From Cichorium intybus (lineage: Eukaryota; Streptophyta; Magnoliopsida; Asterales; Asteraceae), in contig CM042017.1 in the NCBI GenBank assembly GCA_023525715.1, positions 84,157,357 to 84,221,356 of the forward strand: a DNA stretch of 64,000 nucleotides, given 5' to 3'. Both the position numbers and the translations under genes were made by a program. Positions 10,332 through 22,330 of the stretch are shown here, piece by piece (position 1 is the first letter of the stretch; each line of letters opens with the position of its first letter). The notes under the pieces are model-generated. The model made no database searches, had not been told where the DNA came from, and saw nothing but the letters and a program-made list of their open reading frames with translations.

Positions 10332-13172
10332 TGTCACACCCTCAAACCGTATTGGCGGAATAGTCCAAGGGTGGATGACTTCATGAACAATATCATAACA
10401 CAGTTAAATAATAGTGGAATCCAAGTACACAACCATCATTAAAATAATTGCAAATGTTACATCGTTTAAAAGTTGCGTGTTTTAATCACAATTACAAATG
10501 ATTTCAAAATAATCAAAACGACGTCGTAACGTCTCTTCGAATAGCGCTGGAGAATTACCTTATCAATTTCCTTCCTGAGAATACAAGTAGTTGAAAAAGT
10601 GTCAACAATTAAGTTGGTGAGTTCATAAGATTTTTGTATAAGAAATATCCTTTGTTTGTAAGCAATAGTGTTGAAAACCAAGAAAATCCAATATTTTCTT
10701 ATAAAAATGTCTAAGTCTTTAAATCCCAAAGACTAAAATGTAGTATGTAAACTGTAGTGTACTTTTGTTGAAAGGTGTGTATCCACGTAAACAATTTATA
10801 AAAATATTAAGTTGATTATTTTCCCATGTGAGATACCATATAACCATACTTTGACTAGTTGGCCTGCTGCGACGTTCTTCAGGCGTCGGAAATGTTAGAC
10901 ATTTGGACACCTCAGACCTGCCGGTCAAGCTGTAGCTAGCAGCTTAGGTGCGGGGTTGTCAATCCCGTATATATCTATACTCAAATATCGCGCTCTCTTA
11001 CCGAGACTCTGGTTATATAAATGTTCAGGACTTATAGTAGGTACTTATAAAAGTACTGTGAAGATTCATCTCACAAAAATGTATGTATTCCAATCAACTT
11101 GTTTACGTATGATTTGTATATAAAAACTCTTGTAATTGTCCATTATCATTTTTCCCATGATAATATAGTATAGTATAATAATTATATATTTTTATATAAT
11201 TATTTTTATCATGTTTGAATGTCATAATAACCTTTTGTTCATAAACTATTACAATAATAGTCTATTTTTAGTAATTGCGTCGTAATAACCTTATTTTTGT
11301 GAATAATAGCGAAATAACTTGTTCAAAGATTATAAGTATTATCTTTTGAGATATTTCACACAAAAATAATATAATATATTGATTATAGCCATTTTTGCTA
11401 GAAAATAGTACATTTATTTATAAAAACGCAGTTTTTACTAGTTTTCGTTTTTATAATGTTTTTATTCAAGATCTAGTATTTTTGTACACTTTATTTGTAG
11501 TTTAGTAACTTTTACACAACTTAATATGTCAAAGTGTCCAAAATACATAGATCTACTTATATCTCAAGCCAAATTCACATTTATAACATTTTTGTTCAAG
11601 ATCAAACGTTTTTACACACTTTAATTATAGTTTAGTATCTTTTATACAAGCATATTATGTATCATTATGAATATCTTATAAAGATCTATCCATATTTCAT
11701 GTCAAAGGCATTTTTAACCAAATACTAACTTTATAAACTTGTGTAAATCAACATATATAACATTTAAACATATATAAACTTGAATAAAACAACATTTATA
11801 GTTAAAGAACTTGTATTCTCCCCCAAAAAGGTTTGAAAAGATGAAAATGAGGGGTATGAACTCACCTTGAGTGTGGATCTTAGGATTCCTTGGAAGAAGA
11901 TTGAAGATTTTGGTTCTAAGACCCGGAGGACCATTGGACAAAGCTATTATCCAATGGATTTTCGTGAGTATGTGTGTATAGAGAAGTATATGAAGATATT
12001 TAGAACTTAAATCACTAGATGATCATACTTACCAAGGATACTTGCAAGATTCTTTGAAGATGGTGAAGTTTGGAGCTTAAAGACCTTTGGACAAAACTAA
12101 TATCCAATGGATATGGATGGATGTTAGTGTGTGTAAAAGGTGTAAAACTTATGTTAAGTAGTTTAGAATCAAGAGATGAAGGAAACTCACCACTTAGACT
12201 TGTGTAGGAAACTTGGAAATGGAAGTTGAAGGTGGTGGTGGTGGTCACGGTTTTGGCCGAGAGCAAGGAGGAGAGGGAGAGTGATGAGGGAGTTGTGAGT
12301 GATGGTTAGATGCAAATGGCTAGTTCATTCCTTTGAAGGGTTAGTTTATTGATTTTCTAATATAAAATTCCTAGCCTCTTTAAAGCCTAGATTGTGAATA
12401 GTAATGAGGGATATGGTGTGATCTTTGGAGGCCTTATTTCAGCCGATGGGAGGGGTAGGGGGCGGGTGGTGGGGTGGTGTGGTTTTATAAAAATAGCAAT
12501 ATATTTATAAAAATGTGTGATTTTTATAAAATAGTAAGACGTTTTAGTGAATTTTTATGCGTTTTTGACGAAACGAAGTTCTAAATAATTATTTTGTATA
12601 AAAACATTGCCAAACATTTATTTTGATTGAATTATAACTCGTTGGGTGCCGGAATACGCGTTTAAGCGCGGTATTCTTCCGATTTCCCGATTTTTGGCAT
12701 TTTACCGGAAAATGCATTTAGCTTTGAAATTAAATACTAGATATTATTACGTTACTTATCATATGAATCGTTATTTCATATTTGATGTTTAAGGTACCAC
12801 ATTTTGTATCTTGGTTCCAAACCCTGTGTACATTTATCTGTTTACAGCGATTTAATGGTTGTAACTTTCACATACGAACTCTGTTTTTGACGTTCTATAT
12901 ATCCACGGGTTCGTATTTACGAGTAGATCGTTTTATGAATATTATTATTCTCAAAATAATAATTGTATGATTATCGAATTTTTACGCTACAGTAGTCTGC
13001 TGTCCGTATTTTCGACTTTTAACCGATAATTGTTTTGATTTAGCATACGTAACACTATAGTGTTAATAATTCATTGCAAAAGTCATGGAAAATAACTTTT
13101 CAATATATAGATTGACGTACGCTTCGTTTGACTACAGTTGACTTTTGTTGACCAAAATTTACAATTGTCACA
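10332..13172 (-). repeat. 3' LTR of the chromovirus
   Basis: It begins tgtcacaccctcaaaccg and ends acaattgtcaca. It lies immediately 3' of the integrase stop codon on the minus strand, after a ~50-bp spacer. It is AT-rich, with small ORFs shared with the other LTR that look non-coding. Confidence 0.92.
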
Positions 13173-13226
13173 TCATCTACTCGTTAGAGAGAATTTCGTC
13201 CCGAAATTTAACTCTTGAGTGGATCC

Positions 13227-13823
13227 TCAAGGGTTTGGGAAGAGATGTGGATACTTCTGCTTCATTTGGTCTTCGCGCTCCCAAGTAAATTCTGGTCCAC
13301 GCTTGGCACTCCAACGGACCTTAACTATCGGTATACGGCTCTGTTTCGTCCTCTTGATTTCTCTGTCCATGATCTCTATGGGTTCTTCAACGAAATGAAG
13401 ATTCTCGTTCACTTCGATTTCATCGAGCGGGATGATAAGGGTTTCATCGGACAGGCATTTCTTTAAGTTGGATACGTGAAAGGTGGTATGGACTTTGGTG
13501 AGCTCCTGCGGTAATCGAAGTCTGTAGGCTACTGGGCCGATCCTAGCAAGGATCTCGAAGGGGCAAATGTATCTGGGGTTCAGCTTCCCACGCTTTCCAA
13601 AGCGTATCATTCCCTTCCATGGCGAGACCTTCAATAACACTCGGTCACCAACCTGGAATTCCAAGGGCTTGCGTCGCTTATCTGCGTAGCTCTTTTGTCG
13701 GTCACGAGATGCTTTCAATCGTTCACGGATCTGAACGATTTTCTCCGTTGTCTCTCGTATGATCTCCGGACCGGTGAGGGCGCTGTTAGGTACTTGGCCT
13801 CTGGCTAGTTGAGTATCTCCCAC
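13227..13823 (-). pseudogene. Integrase C-terminus with chromodomain-like tail
   Basis: This 198-residue segment follows the integrase catalytic core. It contains the plant chromovirus block FQVGDRVLLKVSPWKG, then LNPRYICPFEI and TTFHVSNLKKCL, which correspond to the GPY/F-type integrase C-terminal module. It ends with a chromodomain-like stretch, IPIVKVRWSAKRGPEFTWER. In this group the tail is thought to help choose heterochromatic targets. It is the intact end of the pol frame. Upstream (13824-14024) the same reading continues with GRKCRSPLCWAE but has two in-frame TAG stops, so it would not be translated as part of pol. Confidence 0.85.
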
Positions 13824-14024
13824 TTCAGCCCAGCACAGAGGGGATCTGCACTTGCGTCCATATAAAGCTTCAAATGGAGCGGCTTTGATGCTAGTGTGAT
13901 AGCTGTTGTTGTATGAAAACTCAATGAGCGGTAAGTGGGTGTCCTACGCCTTACCGAAGTCTATCACACAGGCTCTCAACATGTCTTCCAGCGTTTGGAT
14001 GGTTCTTTCACTTTGGCCATCCGT

Positions 14025-14570
14025 CTACGGATGGTAAGCTGTGCTCATGTCAAGCCTGGTTCCCATAGCCTTTTGTAATGATTGCCAAAAGTGTGAAGTG
14101 AACCGGCTATCTCTATCCGAGATGATTGATCTCGGTACACCGTGCAACTTTACAATTTCTTTGAGGTAGAGCCTCGCCAGCTTATCCATCCTATCAGTCT
14201 CCTTGATTGGCAGGAAGTGAGCGGATTTGGTTAACCTATCGACGATTACCCATATAGTGTCTAACCCACCGGTTGTCTTTGGTAATTTGGTTATGAAGTC
14301 CATTGTTGTCCGCTCCCACTTCCACTCGGGTATTTCTGGTTGAATTAGTAAACCCGAGGGCTTTTGGTATTCTACTTTAACTTTGGCGCAAGTCAGGCAC
14401 TTGCCCATGTAAGTAGCAATTTCTGCCTTCATGTTTGGCCACCAATACAGTTTCTTGAGGTCCAGGTACATTTTGTCGGACCCAGGATGAACGGAGTATC
14501 TAGTCTTGTGAGCTTCATTCATGATAATGTCTCTGAATCCGCCGAATCTCGGTGTCCAAATTCGGTTCAT
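14025..14570 (-). pseudogene. Integrase zinc-binding and catalytic core
   Basis: The frame begins near the HHCC zinc domain (HPGSDKMYLDLKKLYWWP ... CLTCAKVK) and continues into the DDE core. WERTTMDFITKLP gives the first Asp and SIISDRDSRFTSHFW the second. The frame ends at TAG just after STAYHP; the sequence continues in frame beyond the stop with TDGQSERTIQ, holding the catalytic Glu. Integrase inserts the DNA copy into the chromosome, but here the core is truncated. Confidence 0.88.
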
Positions 14571-14597
14571 GAGGTAACGAGCTCCGTCATCCTTAAC

Positions 14598-15614
14598 TTA
14601 AAGGTTCTTATCTATCCCTCGCAAGGCTTCATTTGCGAGATTTTCAGGTTTCAAGGCTTCTAGCTGCGCCTCTTTGATCTGAGTGGACAAATGGGAATGG
14701 ATCGTCATTGTTAATGACTTCACTCGGCGGCCCGAGTATTCTTTTCGACTGAGGGCATCAGCCACTACGTTGGCCTTCCCTGGGTGATAACGAATTTCAC
14801 ATTCATAGTCACTCAGTAGCTCCATCCAGCGTCGTTGTCTCATGTTGAGTTCTTTTTGGTTGAGGATATGTTGGAGACTCTTATGGTCGGTGTATACTGT
14901 ACATTCCGTGCCGTACAGGTAGTGTCTCCAGATATTCAATCCGAACACTACTGCTCCCAACTCGAGGTCATGTGTAGTGTAGTTGACCTCGTGAGTTTTA
15001 AGTTGCCTTGAAGCGTAAGCAATGACTTTTCCTCTCTGCATGAGTACACAGCCCAGACCCTCGTTCGATGCATCACAATAGACTACAAAGTCTTCTGTTC
15101 CTTCTAGAAGGGTCAGAATAGGAGCGCTGCACAAAGCCTTCTTTAAAGTTTGGAAGGCGGCGTCTTGTTTATCTCCCCACTTGAATGTTACACCCTTCTG
15201 TGTCAGGGTGGTAAGCGGCTTTGCAATTTTGGAGAAGTTCTGTATGAATCTTCGGTAATAGCCAGCAAGGCCCAGAAACTGATGGATTTCCGTCGGAGTT
15301 CTTGGTGCTTCCCAGCTTTCGATGGCTTTGATTTTGGAAGGATCCACATGTATCCCTTCTTCGCTGACTACGTGGCCTAGAAAGTCCACTTTTCGAAGCC
15401 AAAATTCGCATTTCGAAAATTTCGCATACAGCTTCTCTGCTCTTAATGTCTCCAAAACTTGTCGTAAATGATGACTATGTTCCTCCTTACTTCGTGAATA
15501 GATAAGTAAGTCGTCGATGAACACTATCACGAATTTATCTAGGTAAGGTCGGCATACACGGTTCATCAGATCCATGAACACTGCGGGCGCATTGGTCAAT
15601 CCGAAGGGCATCAC
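14598..15614 (-). pseudogene. Reverse transcriptase C-terminal half and RNase H
   Basis: The frame opens at the RT motif MMPFGLTNAPAVFMDLMN and contains the catalytic FIDDLLIYS (the YxDD equivalent), FLGHVVSEEGI and the connection region. RNase H follows, with YCDASNEGLGCVLMQ, YTTHDLELGAVVF and YTDHKSLQHILNQ and then NVVADALSRKEY, giving the acidic residues expected of Ty3-type RNase H. The 5' half of RT lies out of frame upstream (15615-15840, with CIDYRELNKLTIKNRYPLP and frameshifts). It converts element RNA into DNA in virus-like particles; this copy is inactive because the frame is broken. Confidence 0.9.
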
Positions 15615-15840
15615 AATGAATTCATAATGACCGTAGCGAGTTCTGAATGCCGTTTTGGGAACATCTTCTTCTTGAACCTTGAGTTGATGATATCCCGACC
15701 TCAGATCGATTTTTGAGAAATAACTCGATCCTTGAAGTTGATCAGGTAGTCAATTCGGGGTAACGGGTATCGGTTTTTGATAGTGAGCTTGTTCAACTCC
15801 CGATAGTCAATGCACATACGGAATGATCCATCCTTCTTTT

Positions 15841-16311
15841 TCACGACAAGACCGGCGCTCCCCAAGGTGAGAAGCTCGGCCTGATGAACCCTTTACTTAG
15901 CAGTTCGTTTAGTTGGCTGGATAATTTTTGCATTTCTGCCGGGGCTAAACGGTATGGCGCTTTTGCTACCGGGGTGGCTCCTGGGATCAAATCGATTCTG
16001 AACTCGACTTGTCGTGCGGGTGGTACTCCTGGAAGGTCTTCTGGGAATACGTCGGAAAAGTTGCAGACTTCGGGGATTTCTTTGATGTTCTTTACTTCTT
16101 TCTTTTCATCAACAACGTGGGCTAGGAAGGCATGGTATCTTTTGTGTAGGTATTTTCGGGCTTTGATGCATGACACGATTCGGAGGCTGGTACTGGGTTT
16201 ATCACCGTAGACAACAATGGTCTTGTCATTCGGCAGATGAAGTCGGATTCCTCGTTCGTAACACATGATGTCGGCATGATGGGGAATTAGCCAATCCATA
16301 CCAACAATCAC
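15841..16311 (-). pseudogene. Protease-RT linker and RT N-terminus
   Basis: The segment continues directly from the gag-protease frame after one in-frame TGA at 16321-16323, with IVGMDWL (end of the retropepsin fold). It then carries the linker FSDVFPEDLPGVPPAR, and the first RT motif with FRIDLIPGATPVAKAPYR and FSPWGAPV. A 1-nt frameshift after GAPVL ends the frame near 15841. The homologous protein is one continuous polyprotein, so the TGA and frameshift are copy-specific damage. Confidence 0.85.
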
Positions 16312-16320
16312 GTCAAAACT

Positions 16321-17748
16321 TCATATTTTAACAGGCATTAAGTCGATTTGAAAGGAGTGATCGTCCAGAGTAAGTGTGCAGCCTACGTATATGTTGTTTG
16401 TGCTTTCTGTTTTGCCATTAGCCATTTCTACTCTAAATGTTTCGTTGAGTGGTTGAGGTTTTTGTTTTAGTAAGTATTTAAATTCGTGGCTTACGAAACT
16501 CCTCTCCGCACCGCTATCGAATAGTACACAAGGATATGAATTATTGACGAGGAACGTACCGGTAACCACGGTAGGGTCCTCCACCGCTTCCGTGCGTCCC
16601 ATAGCTAGGACTCTTCCATTTCTCCCCACATTCTTGGTCTTCAGGCAATCATGCTTATAATGCCCCGTCTCGCCACAACCATAGCAAGCTTGACTCACCC
16701 CGACATTAGTGGCTTGGGTGGCTTGTGGGGTTAGCGTCCTGCAGAATCGGGCGGTGTGGCCCTTCTTGTTACAGTTCAAGCAGCGCATTTCTCTACAAGG
16801 TCTGGTATGGTGGAAATTGCACTTGTTGCACTTGGGTAGCGTCCCAACGTATTGCTTGGTGGTGGTTGGGGTGTTCGGGACAGTGGCTGCACGTACTGCC
16901 ACAATCTGTTGTCGTTTCGCACCATCTTGATTTGGTTGGTTTCTCCCTCTGTTCCAGGGTTTCCTCTTGTTATCCTTTTCTCTTGGCTGCTCGATCTTTT
17001 GGGTCATGGTTCCCTGGCGCACCCCGTGGTCGACCAATCGTTGGGCCAATCGTTTGGCGCTGTCAAAAGTGGCAAGACTTGCGGCTTCCACATTCCTTTG
17101 GATCTGGGATGATAGTCCCCATATGTAACGTTCCACTTTTACAGACTCCGGTGTGACCATGGCTGGGCAGAGGGTTGCCAGATCATTGAATCGGTTTGTG
17201 TAAGCGTTTAGATCCGAACCTTTCATTGTGAGGTTCCATAGCTCTTGTTCCAACTTCTGGATTTCCCCTCGGGGGCAGTACTCCTTCATCAACATTGTCT
17301 TTAGTTCCTCCCAGCCCATCGAGTTTGCCACTGGGAGTGTCAGCGACTTGACATGGCCCTTCCACCAAGACATAGCCGTCTCAGCGAAAGTGCAGGCAGC
17401 GAACTTTACTTTCATTTCTTCTGGACACGCAGTGATATCGAAGATCGACTCAGTTTTCTCGATCCACCTTGTGAGGTTAAGGACACCACCGGTGTCGTGG
17501 AAAGTTATCGGCTTGCAACTGACAAAATCTTTGTAAGTACACGTTCGAGAATGGGTTGATGTTTCCCCATTGGTGGAATCGTTGGTGCCGTTTCCACTTC
17601 CGTTTCCATTTATCCCGTTGGTGTTAATATGGGCAACAGCTGCGGTCACGGCTGCCGTGACAGCGGCTTGGAATGTCGCCGAGTCCATCATAGGTGCTTC
17701 GGGTGTCTCGACGGGTGTGCGTCTGTTATTTCTTCGGCGAGGTGGCAT
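16321..17748 (-). CDS. Gag-protease part of chromovirus polyprotein
   Basis: An open frame of 475 residues. It starts with a basic MPPRRRNNRRTPVETP segment and an Ala/Gly/Asn-rich stretch. A retrotransposon gag capsid domain follows (TRWIEKTESIFDI, FAACTFAETAMSWW, about residues 85-230). A basic region leads to three cysteine-rich knuckles at about residues 305-370, including CLNCNKKGHTARFC and CYGCGETGHYKHDC of CX2CX4HX4C form. Last is the aspartic protease active site LFDSGAERSFVS near residue 410. Gag forms the virus-like particle and binds RNA, and the protease matures the polyprotein. The frame is undamaged up to the TGA that cuts off pol, so gag could still be expressed. Confidence 0.9.
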   Translation of the reverse strand: MPPRRRNNRRTPVETPEAPMMDSATFQAAVTAAVTAAVAHINTNGINGNGSGNGTNDSTNGETSTHSRTCTYKDFVSCKPITFHDTGGVLNLTRWIEKTESIFDITACPEEMKVKFAACTFAETAMSWWKGHVKSLTLPVANSMGWEELKTMLMKEYCPRGEIQKLEQELWNLTMKGSDLNAYTNRFNDLATLCPAMVTPESVKVERYIWGLSSQIQRNVEAASLATFDSAKRLAQRLVDHGVRQGTMTQKIEQPREKDNKRKPWNRGRNQPNQDGAKRQQIVAVRAATVPNTPTTTKQYVGTLPKCNKCNFHHTRPCREMRCLNCNKKGHTARFCRTLTPQATQATNVGVSQACYGCGETGHYKHDCLKTKNVGRNGRVLAMGRTEAVEDPTVVTGTFLVNNSYPCVLFDSGAERSFVSHEFKYLLKQKPQPLNETFRVEMANGKTESTNNIYVGCTLTLDDHSFQIDLMPVKI

Positions 17749-18160
17749 GATTCTGCCACAAGGATTTAAGATTGACGTTGGTTAGTGTTTTGGAAGAATT
17801 GTTATGATTATGTCATCATTAGAATGTGGTGCTGGTATCTTATTGTTATCTTGTTTCTTTCGTTTCGTAAATTGTATCTATGATTTAGTATCAAACATAC
17901 TGATCATTCACACATGCATCATCTTATAAATCAAACATATTCTTCATATTCATAATAACACGAGGTGTTACATAAGTTTCGAAATGAAAATTTGGCCTTC
18001 GCAGAAGCCTACAGAGCGATAATAATAAACAGCGTAACGGCTTACAAAAAGTGTAGTCACTTGATTGTAGAGCCACGCCTATGTACAATAGTGAGCCGCA
18101 CATAACGCGTACTCATAGATGTCCTAGTCTATACCAAAATTTGAGTAGTATAAGTACTAC
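17749..18160. other. Spacer between extra ORF and gag
   Basis: About 410 bp without a supported ORF. It would hold the gag translation context or a splice or internal entry signal, because gag lies downstream of another complete ORF in the same RNA. No specific signal was recognised. Confidence 0.5.
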
Positions 18161-18949
18161 TCAAGACGAACTGGATCCCCCAGCTCTGCGTAGTGCGTCC
18201 ACTTGCGCCCTGAGCTCAGCAGCCTCGCGCTCGGCCTCCTCGGTCCTCCTCTTTACTTCGTGAATCCTTTCCTCGGATTCGGATATCCGAACAATAGCCT
18301 CGCGCCACATCCCCAAGGCTGTCTGTACGTCCTCCTCGAGGGGGTCGACTCGTCTTGAGGTGTGGTCATGGGCCTCGTCTAAACATCGGAGGCGTGCTGC
18401 GGTGATCTCGGCGGTGGCCCCCACTTCCATGATCTGGCTGGAGGTCGCCCTAACCTGCTCCTCATGGCGCCTGATGCGCCCGACTATGGCTGGTAAAGCT
18501 CGGTCTGCGTAGCCCCCTCTACTGATGTCGTAGCGGTCGTAGAATAGGTCGTACGGGGGTCGCAAGCCCTGCTCGCGGCTCCAGACGCGTATATGCTCTG
18601 CCCAATCTGGTGTCGGGCCCTGAAGAGGTTCTTCTATTAGTAAGGGGCGGTGAATGGGAAGTACCCTCTTTCGAGGTGTATGCATCCATAACGGACCACC
18701 AGGGTGGCGATATACCTGATATAGTGGTGGTGGCGGTGGTGCATGTAAGCTGCGGACTGGGTGACGGGGGTCGATAACTTCTGGTTCATCTTCTGACTCT
18801 TCCTCGTCCCACTGGTCTTCTTCTTCCGAAGCTTCCTCCGGTTCCTCTTCCGGAACCTCTTCGGGTTCCTCTTCTGGTTCCTCATTAAGCCATCCCCCAT
18901 TTCCATCCTCAGGGAAATATGGGTCTCCTGGCAAATGGAATCCTGCCAT
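18161..18949 (-). CDS. Extra 5' ORF of the chromovirus: acidic, coiled-coil protein
   Basis: An intact 262-residue ORF lies between the PBS and gag, in sense orientation. Residues 1-60 are extremely acidic, with repeated EEEPEE units (GGWLNEEPEEEPEEVPEEE). A Pro/His-rich segment follows (HAPPPPPLYQVYRHP), then a basic stretch PRKRVLPIHR. From about residue 150 comes a long charged helix with heptad character ending in RRTEEAEREAAELRAQVDAL and a Ser tail. No retroviral enzyme motif is visible. It keeps its reading frame although pol in the same copy has several stops. Extra ORFs are known in plant gypsy lineages; which class this belongs to I cannot say. A chaperone or structural role is only a guess. 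Confidence 0.75.
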   Translation of the reverse strand: MAGFHLPGDPYFPEDGNGGWLNEEPEEEPEEVPEEEPEEASEEEDQWDEEESEDEPEVIDPRHPVRSLHAPPPPPLYQVYRHPGGPLWMHTPRKRVLPIHRPLLIEEPLQGPTPDWAEHIRVWSREQGLRPPYDLFYDRYDISRGGYADRALPAIVGRIRRHEEQVRATSSQIMEVGATAEITAARLRCLDEAHDHTSRRVDPLEEDVQTALGMWREAIVRISESEERIHEVKRRTEEAEREAAELRAQVDALRRAGGSSSS

Positions 18950-19469
18950 AGCGTCTGTACGAGGGTTGGGGTGTAAGAAATATATATAAGGGGAATCTTA
19001 AATACACGTATATATGTATAACTAAGTAATGTACACAAAATACTCATATAGTGTTTTAACTTCATGTTTAGTTCCATAGTGTCATAAAATACTCCTATAG
19101 TATTTTAAATTTTTATGTTTAGTTTCTTTGGTTACTGGTAAGTGTTCGGACTCGTTGTTCGCCACGACCATTCCTAAGTATACGTTAATCATATCTTGGA
19201 TCAATACAGTTGATCAGGCTTTATTCACCCAAGACATCATTACCAAACACTTAGGCCTATCCGTAGCGTTCAACTCATCTTACTACTTTTGTATGTCTTC
19301 GTTATGATATAGTTCTAGTATGTATGTATGTACTTATACTTTTATAAAAATTATCGTTGTAATTTTAAAAGTATACTTGTACGAAAATGTTTTCGAGAGT
19401 TTTAGTCCCATTGTATTTATAGTTGTATATCTTTAAATGGATTGATATACTTAGTTCACTATAAACAAT
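18950..19469 (-). other. Untranslated leader of the chromovirus
   Basis: It lies between the PBS and the extra ORF. An overlapping frame (18637-19077) shadows the extra ORF and is not supported as a gene. Confidence 0.6.
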
Positions 19470-19481
19470 GCTCTGATACCA
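19470..19481 (-). other. Primer-binding site (tRNA-iMet type) of the chromovirus
   Basis: The minus strand reads TGGTATCAGAGC, three bases from the 5' LTR edge. It orients the element as minus strand. Confidence 0.9.
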
Positions 19482-19484
19482 ATC

Positions 19485-22325
19485 AGTCACACCCTCAAAC
19501 CGTATTGGCGGAATAGTTCAAGGGTGGATGACTTCATGAACAATATCATAACACAGTTGAATAATAGTGGAATCCAAGTACACAACCATCATTAAAATAA
19601 TTGCAAATGTAACATCGTTTAAAAGTTGCGTGTTTCAATCACAATTACAAATGATTTCAAAATAATCAAAACGACGTCGTAACGTCTCTTCGAATAGCGC
19701 TGGAGAATTACCTTATCAATTTCCTGAGAATACAAGTAGTTGAAAAAGTGTCAACAATTAAGTTGGTGAGTTCATAAGATTTTTGTATAAGAAATATCAT
19801 TTGTTTGTAAGCAATAGTGTTGAAAACCAAGAAAATCCAATATTTTCTCATAAAAATGTCTAAGTCTTTAAATCCCAAAGACTAAAATGTAGTATGTAAA
19901 CTGTAGTGTACTTTTGTTGAAAGGTGTGTATCCACGTAAACAATTTATAAAAATATTAAGTTGATTATTTTCCCATGTGAGATACCATATAACCATACTG
20001 TGACTAGTTGGCCTGCTGCGACGTTCTTCATGCGTCGAAAATGTTAGACATTTGGACACCTCTGACCTGCCGGTCAAGCTATAGCTAGCAGCTCAGGTGC
20101 GGGGTTGTCAATCCCGTATAGATCTATACTCAAATATCGCGCTCTCTTACCCAGACTCTGGTTATATAAATGTTCAGGACTTATAGTAGGTACTTATAAA
20201 AGTACTGTGAAGATTCATCTCACAAAAATGTATGTATTCCAATCAACTTGTTTACGTACGATTTGTATATAAAAACTCTTGTAATTGTCCATTATCATTT
20301 TTCCCATGATAATATAGTATAGTATAATAATTATATATATTTTTATATAATTATTTTTATCATGTTTGAATGTCATAATAACCTTTTGTTCATAAACTAT
20401 TCCAATAATAGTCTATTTTTAGTAATTGCGTCGTAATAACCTTATTTTTGTGAATAATAGCGAAATAACTTGTTCAAAGATTATAAGTATTATCTTTTGA
20501 GATATTTCCCACAAAAATAATATAATATCTTGATTATAGCTATTTTTGCTAGAAAATAGTGCCTTTATTTATAAAAACGCAGTTTTTACTAGTTTTCGTT
20601 TTTATAACGTTTTTATTCAAGATCTAGTATTTTTGTACACTTTATTTGTAGTTTAGTAACTTTTACACAACTTAATATGTCAAAGTGTCCAAAATACATA
20701 GATCTACTTATATCTCAAGCCAAATTCACATTTATAACATTTTTGTTCAAGATCTAACGTTTTTACACACTTTAATTATAGTCTAGTATCTTTTATACAA
20801 GCATATTATGTATCATTATGAATATCTTATAAATATCTATCCATATTTCATGTCAAAGGCATTTTTAACCAAATACTAACTTTATAAACTTGTGTAAATC
20901 AACATATATAACATTTAAACATATATAAACTTGAATAAAACAACATTTATAGTTAAAGAACTTGTATTCTCCCCCAAAAAGGTTTGAAAAGATGAAAATG
21001 AGGGGTATGAACTCACCTTGAGTGTGGATCTTAGGATTCCTTGGAAGAAGATTGAAGATTTTGGTTCTAAGACCCGGAGGACCCTTGGACAAAGCTATTA
21101 TCCAATGGATTTTCGTGAGTATGTGTGTATAGAGAAGTATATGAAGATATTTAGAACTTAAATCACTAGATGATCATACTTACCAAGGATAATTGCAAGA
21201 TTCTTTGAAGATGGTGAAGTTTGGAGCTTAAAGACCCTTGGACAAAACTAATATCCAATGGATATGGATGGATGTTAGTGTATGTAAAAGGTGTAAAACT
21301 TATGTTAAGTAGTTTAGAATCAAGAGATGAAGGAAACTCACCACTTAGACTTGTGTAGGAAACTTGGAAATGGAAGTTGAAGGTGGTGGTGGTGGTCACG
21401 GTTTTGGCCGAGAGCAAGGAGGAGAGGGAGAGTGATGAGGGAGTTGTGAGTGATGGTTAGATGCAAATGGCTAGTTCATTCCTTTGAAGGGTTAGTTTAT
21501 TGATTTTCTAATGTAAAATTGCTAGCCTCTTTAAAGCCTAGATTGTGAATAGTAATGAGGGATATGGTGTGATCTTTGGAGGCCTTATTTCAGCCGGTGG
21601 GAGGGGTAGGGTGGGGGGGGGGTGGGGTGGTGTGGTTTTATAAAAATAGCAATATACTTATAAAAATGTGTGATTTTTATAAAATAGTAAGACGTTTTAG
21701 TGAATTTTTATGCGTTTTTGACGAAACGAAGTTCTAAATAATTATTTTGTATAAAAACATTGCCAAACATTTATTTTGATTGAATTATAACTTGTTGGGT
21801 GCCAGAATACGCGTTTAAGCGCGATATTCTTCCGATTTCGCGATTTTCGGCATTTTACCGGAAAATGCATTTAGCTTTGAAATTAAATACTAGATATTAG
21901 TACGTTACTTATCATATGAATCGTTATTTCATATTTGATGTTTAAGGTACCACATTTTGTATTTTGGTTCCAAACCCTGTGTACATTTATCTGTTCACAA
22001 CGATTTAATGGTTGTAACTTTCACATACGAACTCCGTTTTTGACGTTCTATATATCCACGGGTTCGTATTTACGAGTAGATCGTTTTATGAATATTATTA
22101 TTCTCAAAATAATAATTGTACGATTATCGAATGATTACGCTACAGTAGTCTGCTGTCCGTATTTTCGACTTTTAACCGATAATTGTTTTGATTTAGCATA
22201 CGTAACACTATAGTGTTAATAATTCATTGCAAAAGTCATGGAAAATAACTTTTCAATATATAGATTGACGTACGCTTCGTTTGACTACAGTTGACTTTTG
22301 TTGACTAAAATTTACAATTGTCACA
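19485..22325 (-). repeat. 5' LTR of the chromovirus
   Basis: It matches 10332-13172 along its whole length. Its first base is A where the other LTR has T, so the left terminus is slightly damaged. A poly-G run is present near 21611. The right edge is followed by the TSD ACTAG. Confidence 0.92.
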
Positions 22326-22330
22326 ACTAG

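Larger units (their letters stand above)
10332..22325 (-). mobile_element. Ty3/gypsy chromovirus (Tekay/Del-like), full length, broken pol
   Basis: Two 2841-bp LTRs (10332-13172 and 19485-22325) are flanked by an exact TSD ACTAG (10327-10331 and 22326-22330). On the minus strand the order is 5' LTR, tRNA-iMet PBS, an extra ORF (18949-18161), gag-protease, RT-RNase H, integrase with a C-terminal chromodomain-like region, and 3' LTR. That order and the VKVRW...TWEREDQMKQKYPHLF tail fit the Tekay/Del chromoviruses, with the extra 5' ORF unusual. By eye about a dozen differences occur in the first ~650 bp of the two LTRs, so insertion is not very recent. Stops and frameshifts in pol make this copy non-autonomous. 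Confidence 0.92.

Noticed and set aside
11714..12266. Two small ORFs repeated in both chromovirus LTRs (also 20865-21417)
   Set aside because: They are duplicated because the LTRs are duplicated. Length and composition give no sign of coding, and no family is recognised.
16725..17156. 143-codon plus-strand ORF rich in Cys and Trp
   Set aside because: It is antisense to the zinc-knuckle region of chromovirus gag; composition mirrors the Cys/His and basic codons.
18637..19077. 146-codon minus-strand ORF overlapping the extra chromovirus ORF
   Set aside because: It is an alternative frame of the repetitive acidic region (Arg/Lys-rich mirror); the other frame has a coherent coiled coil and full length.
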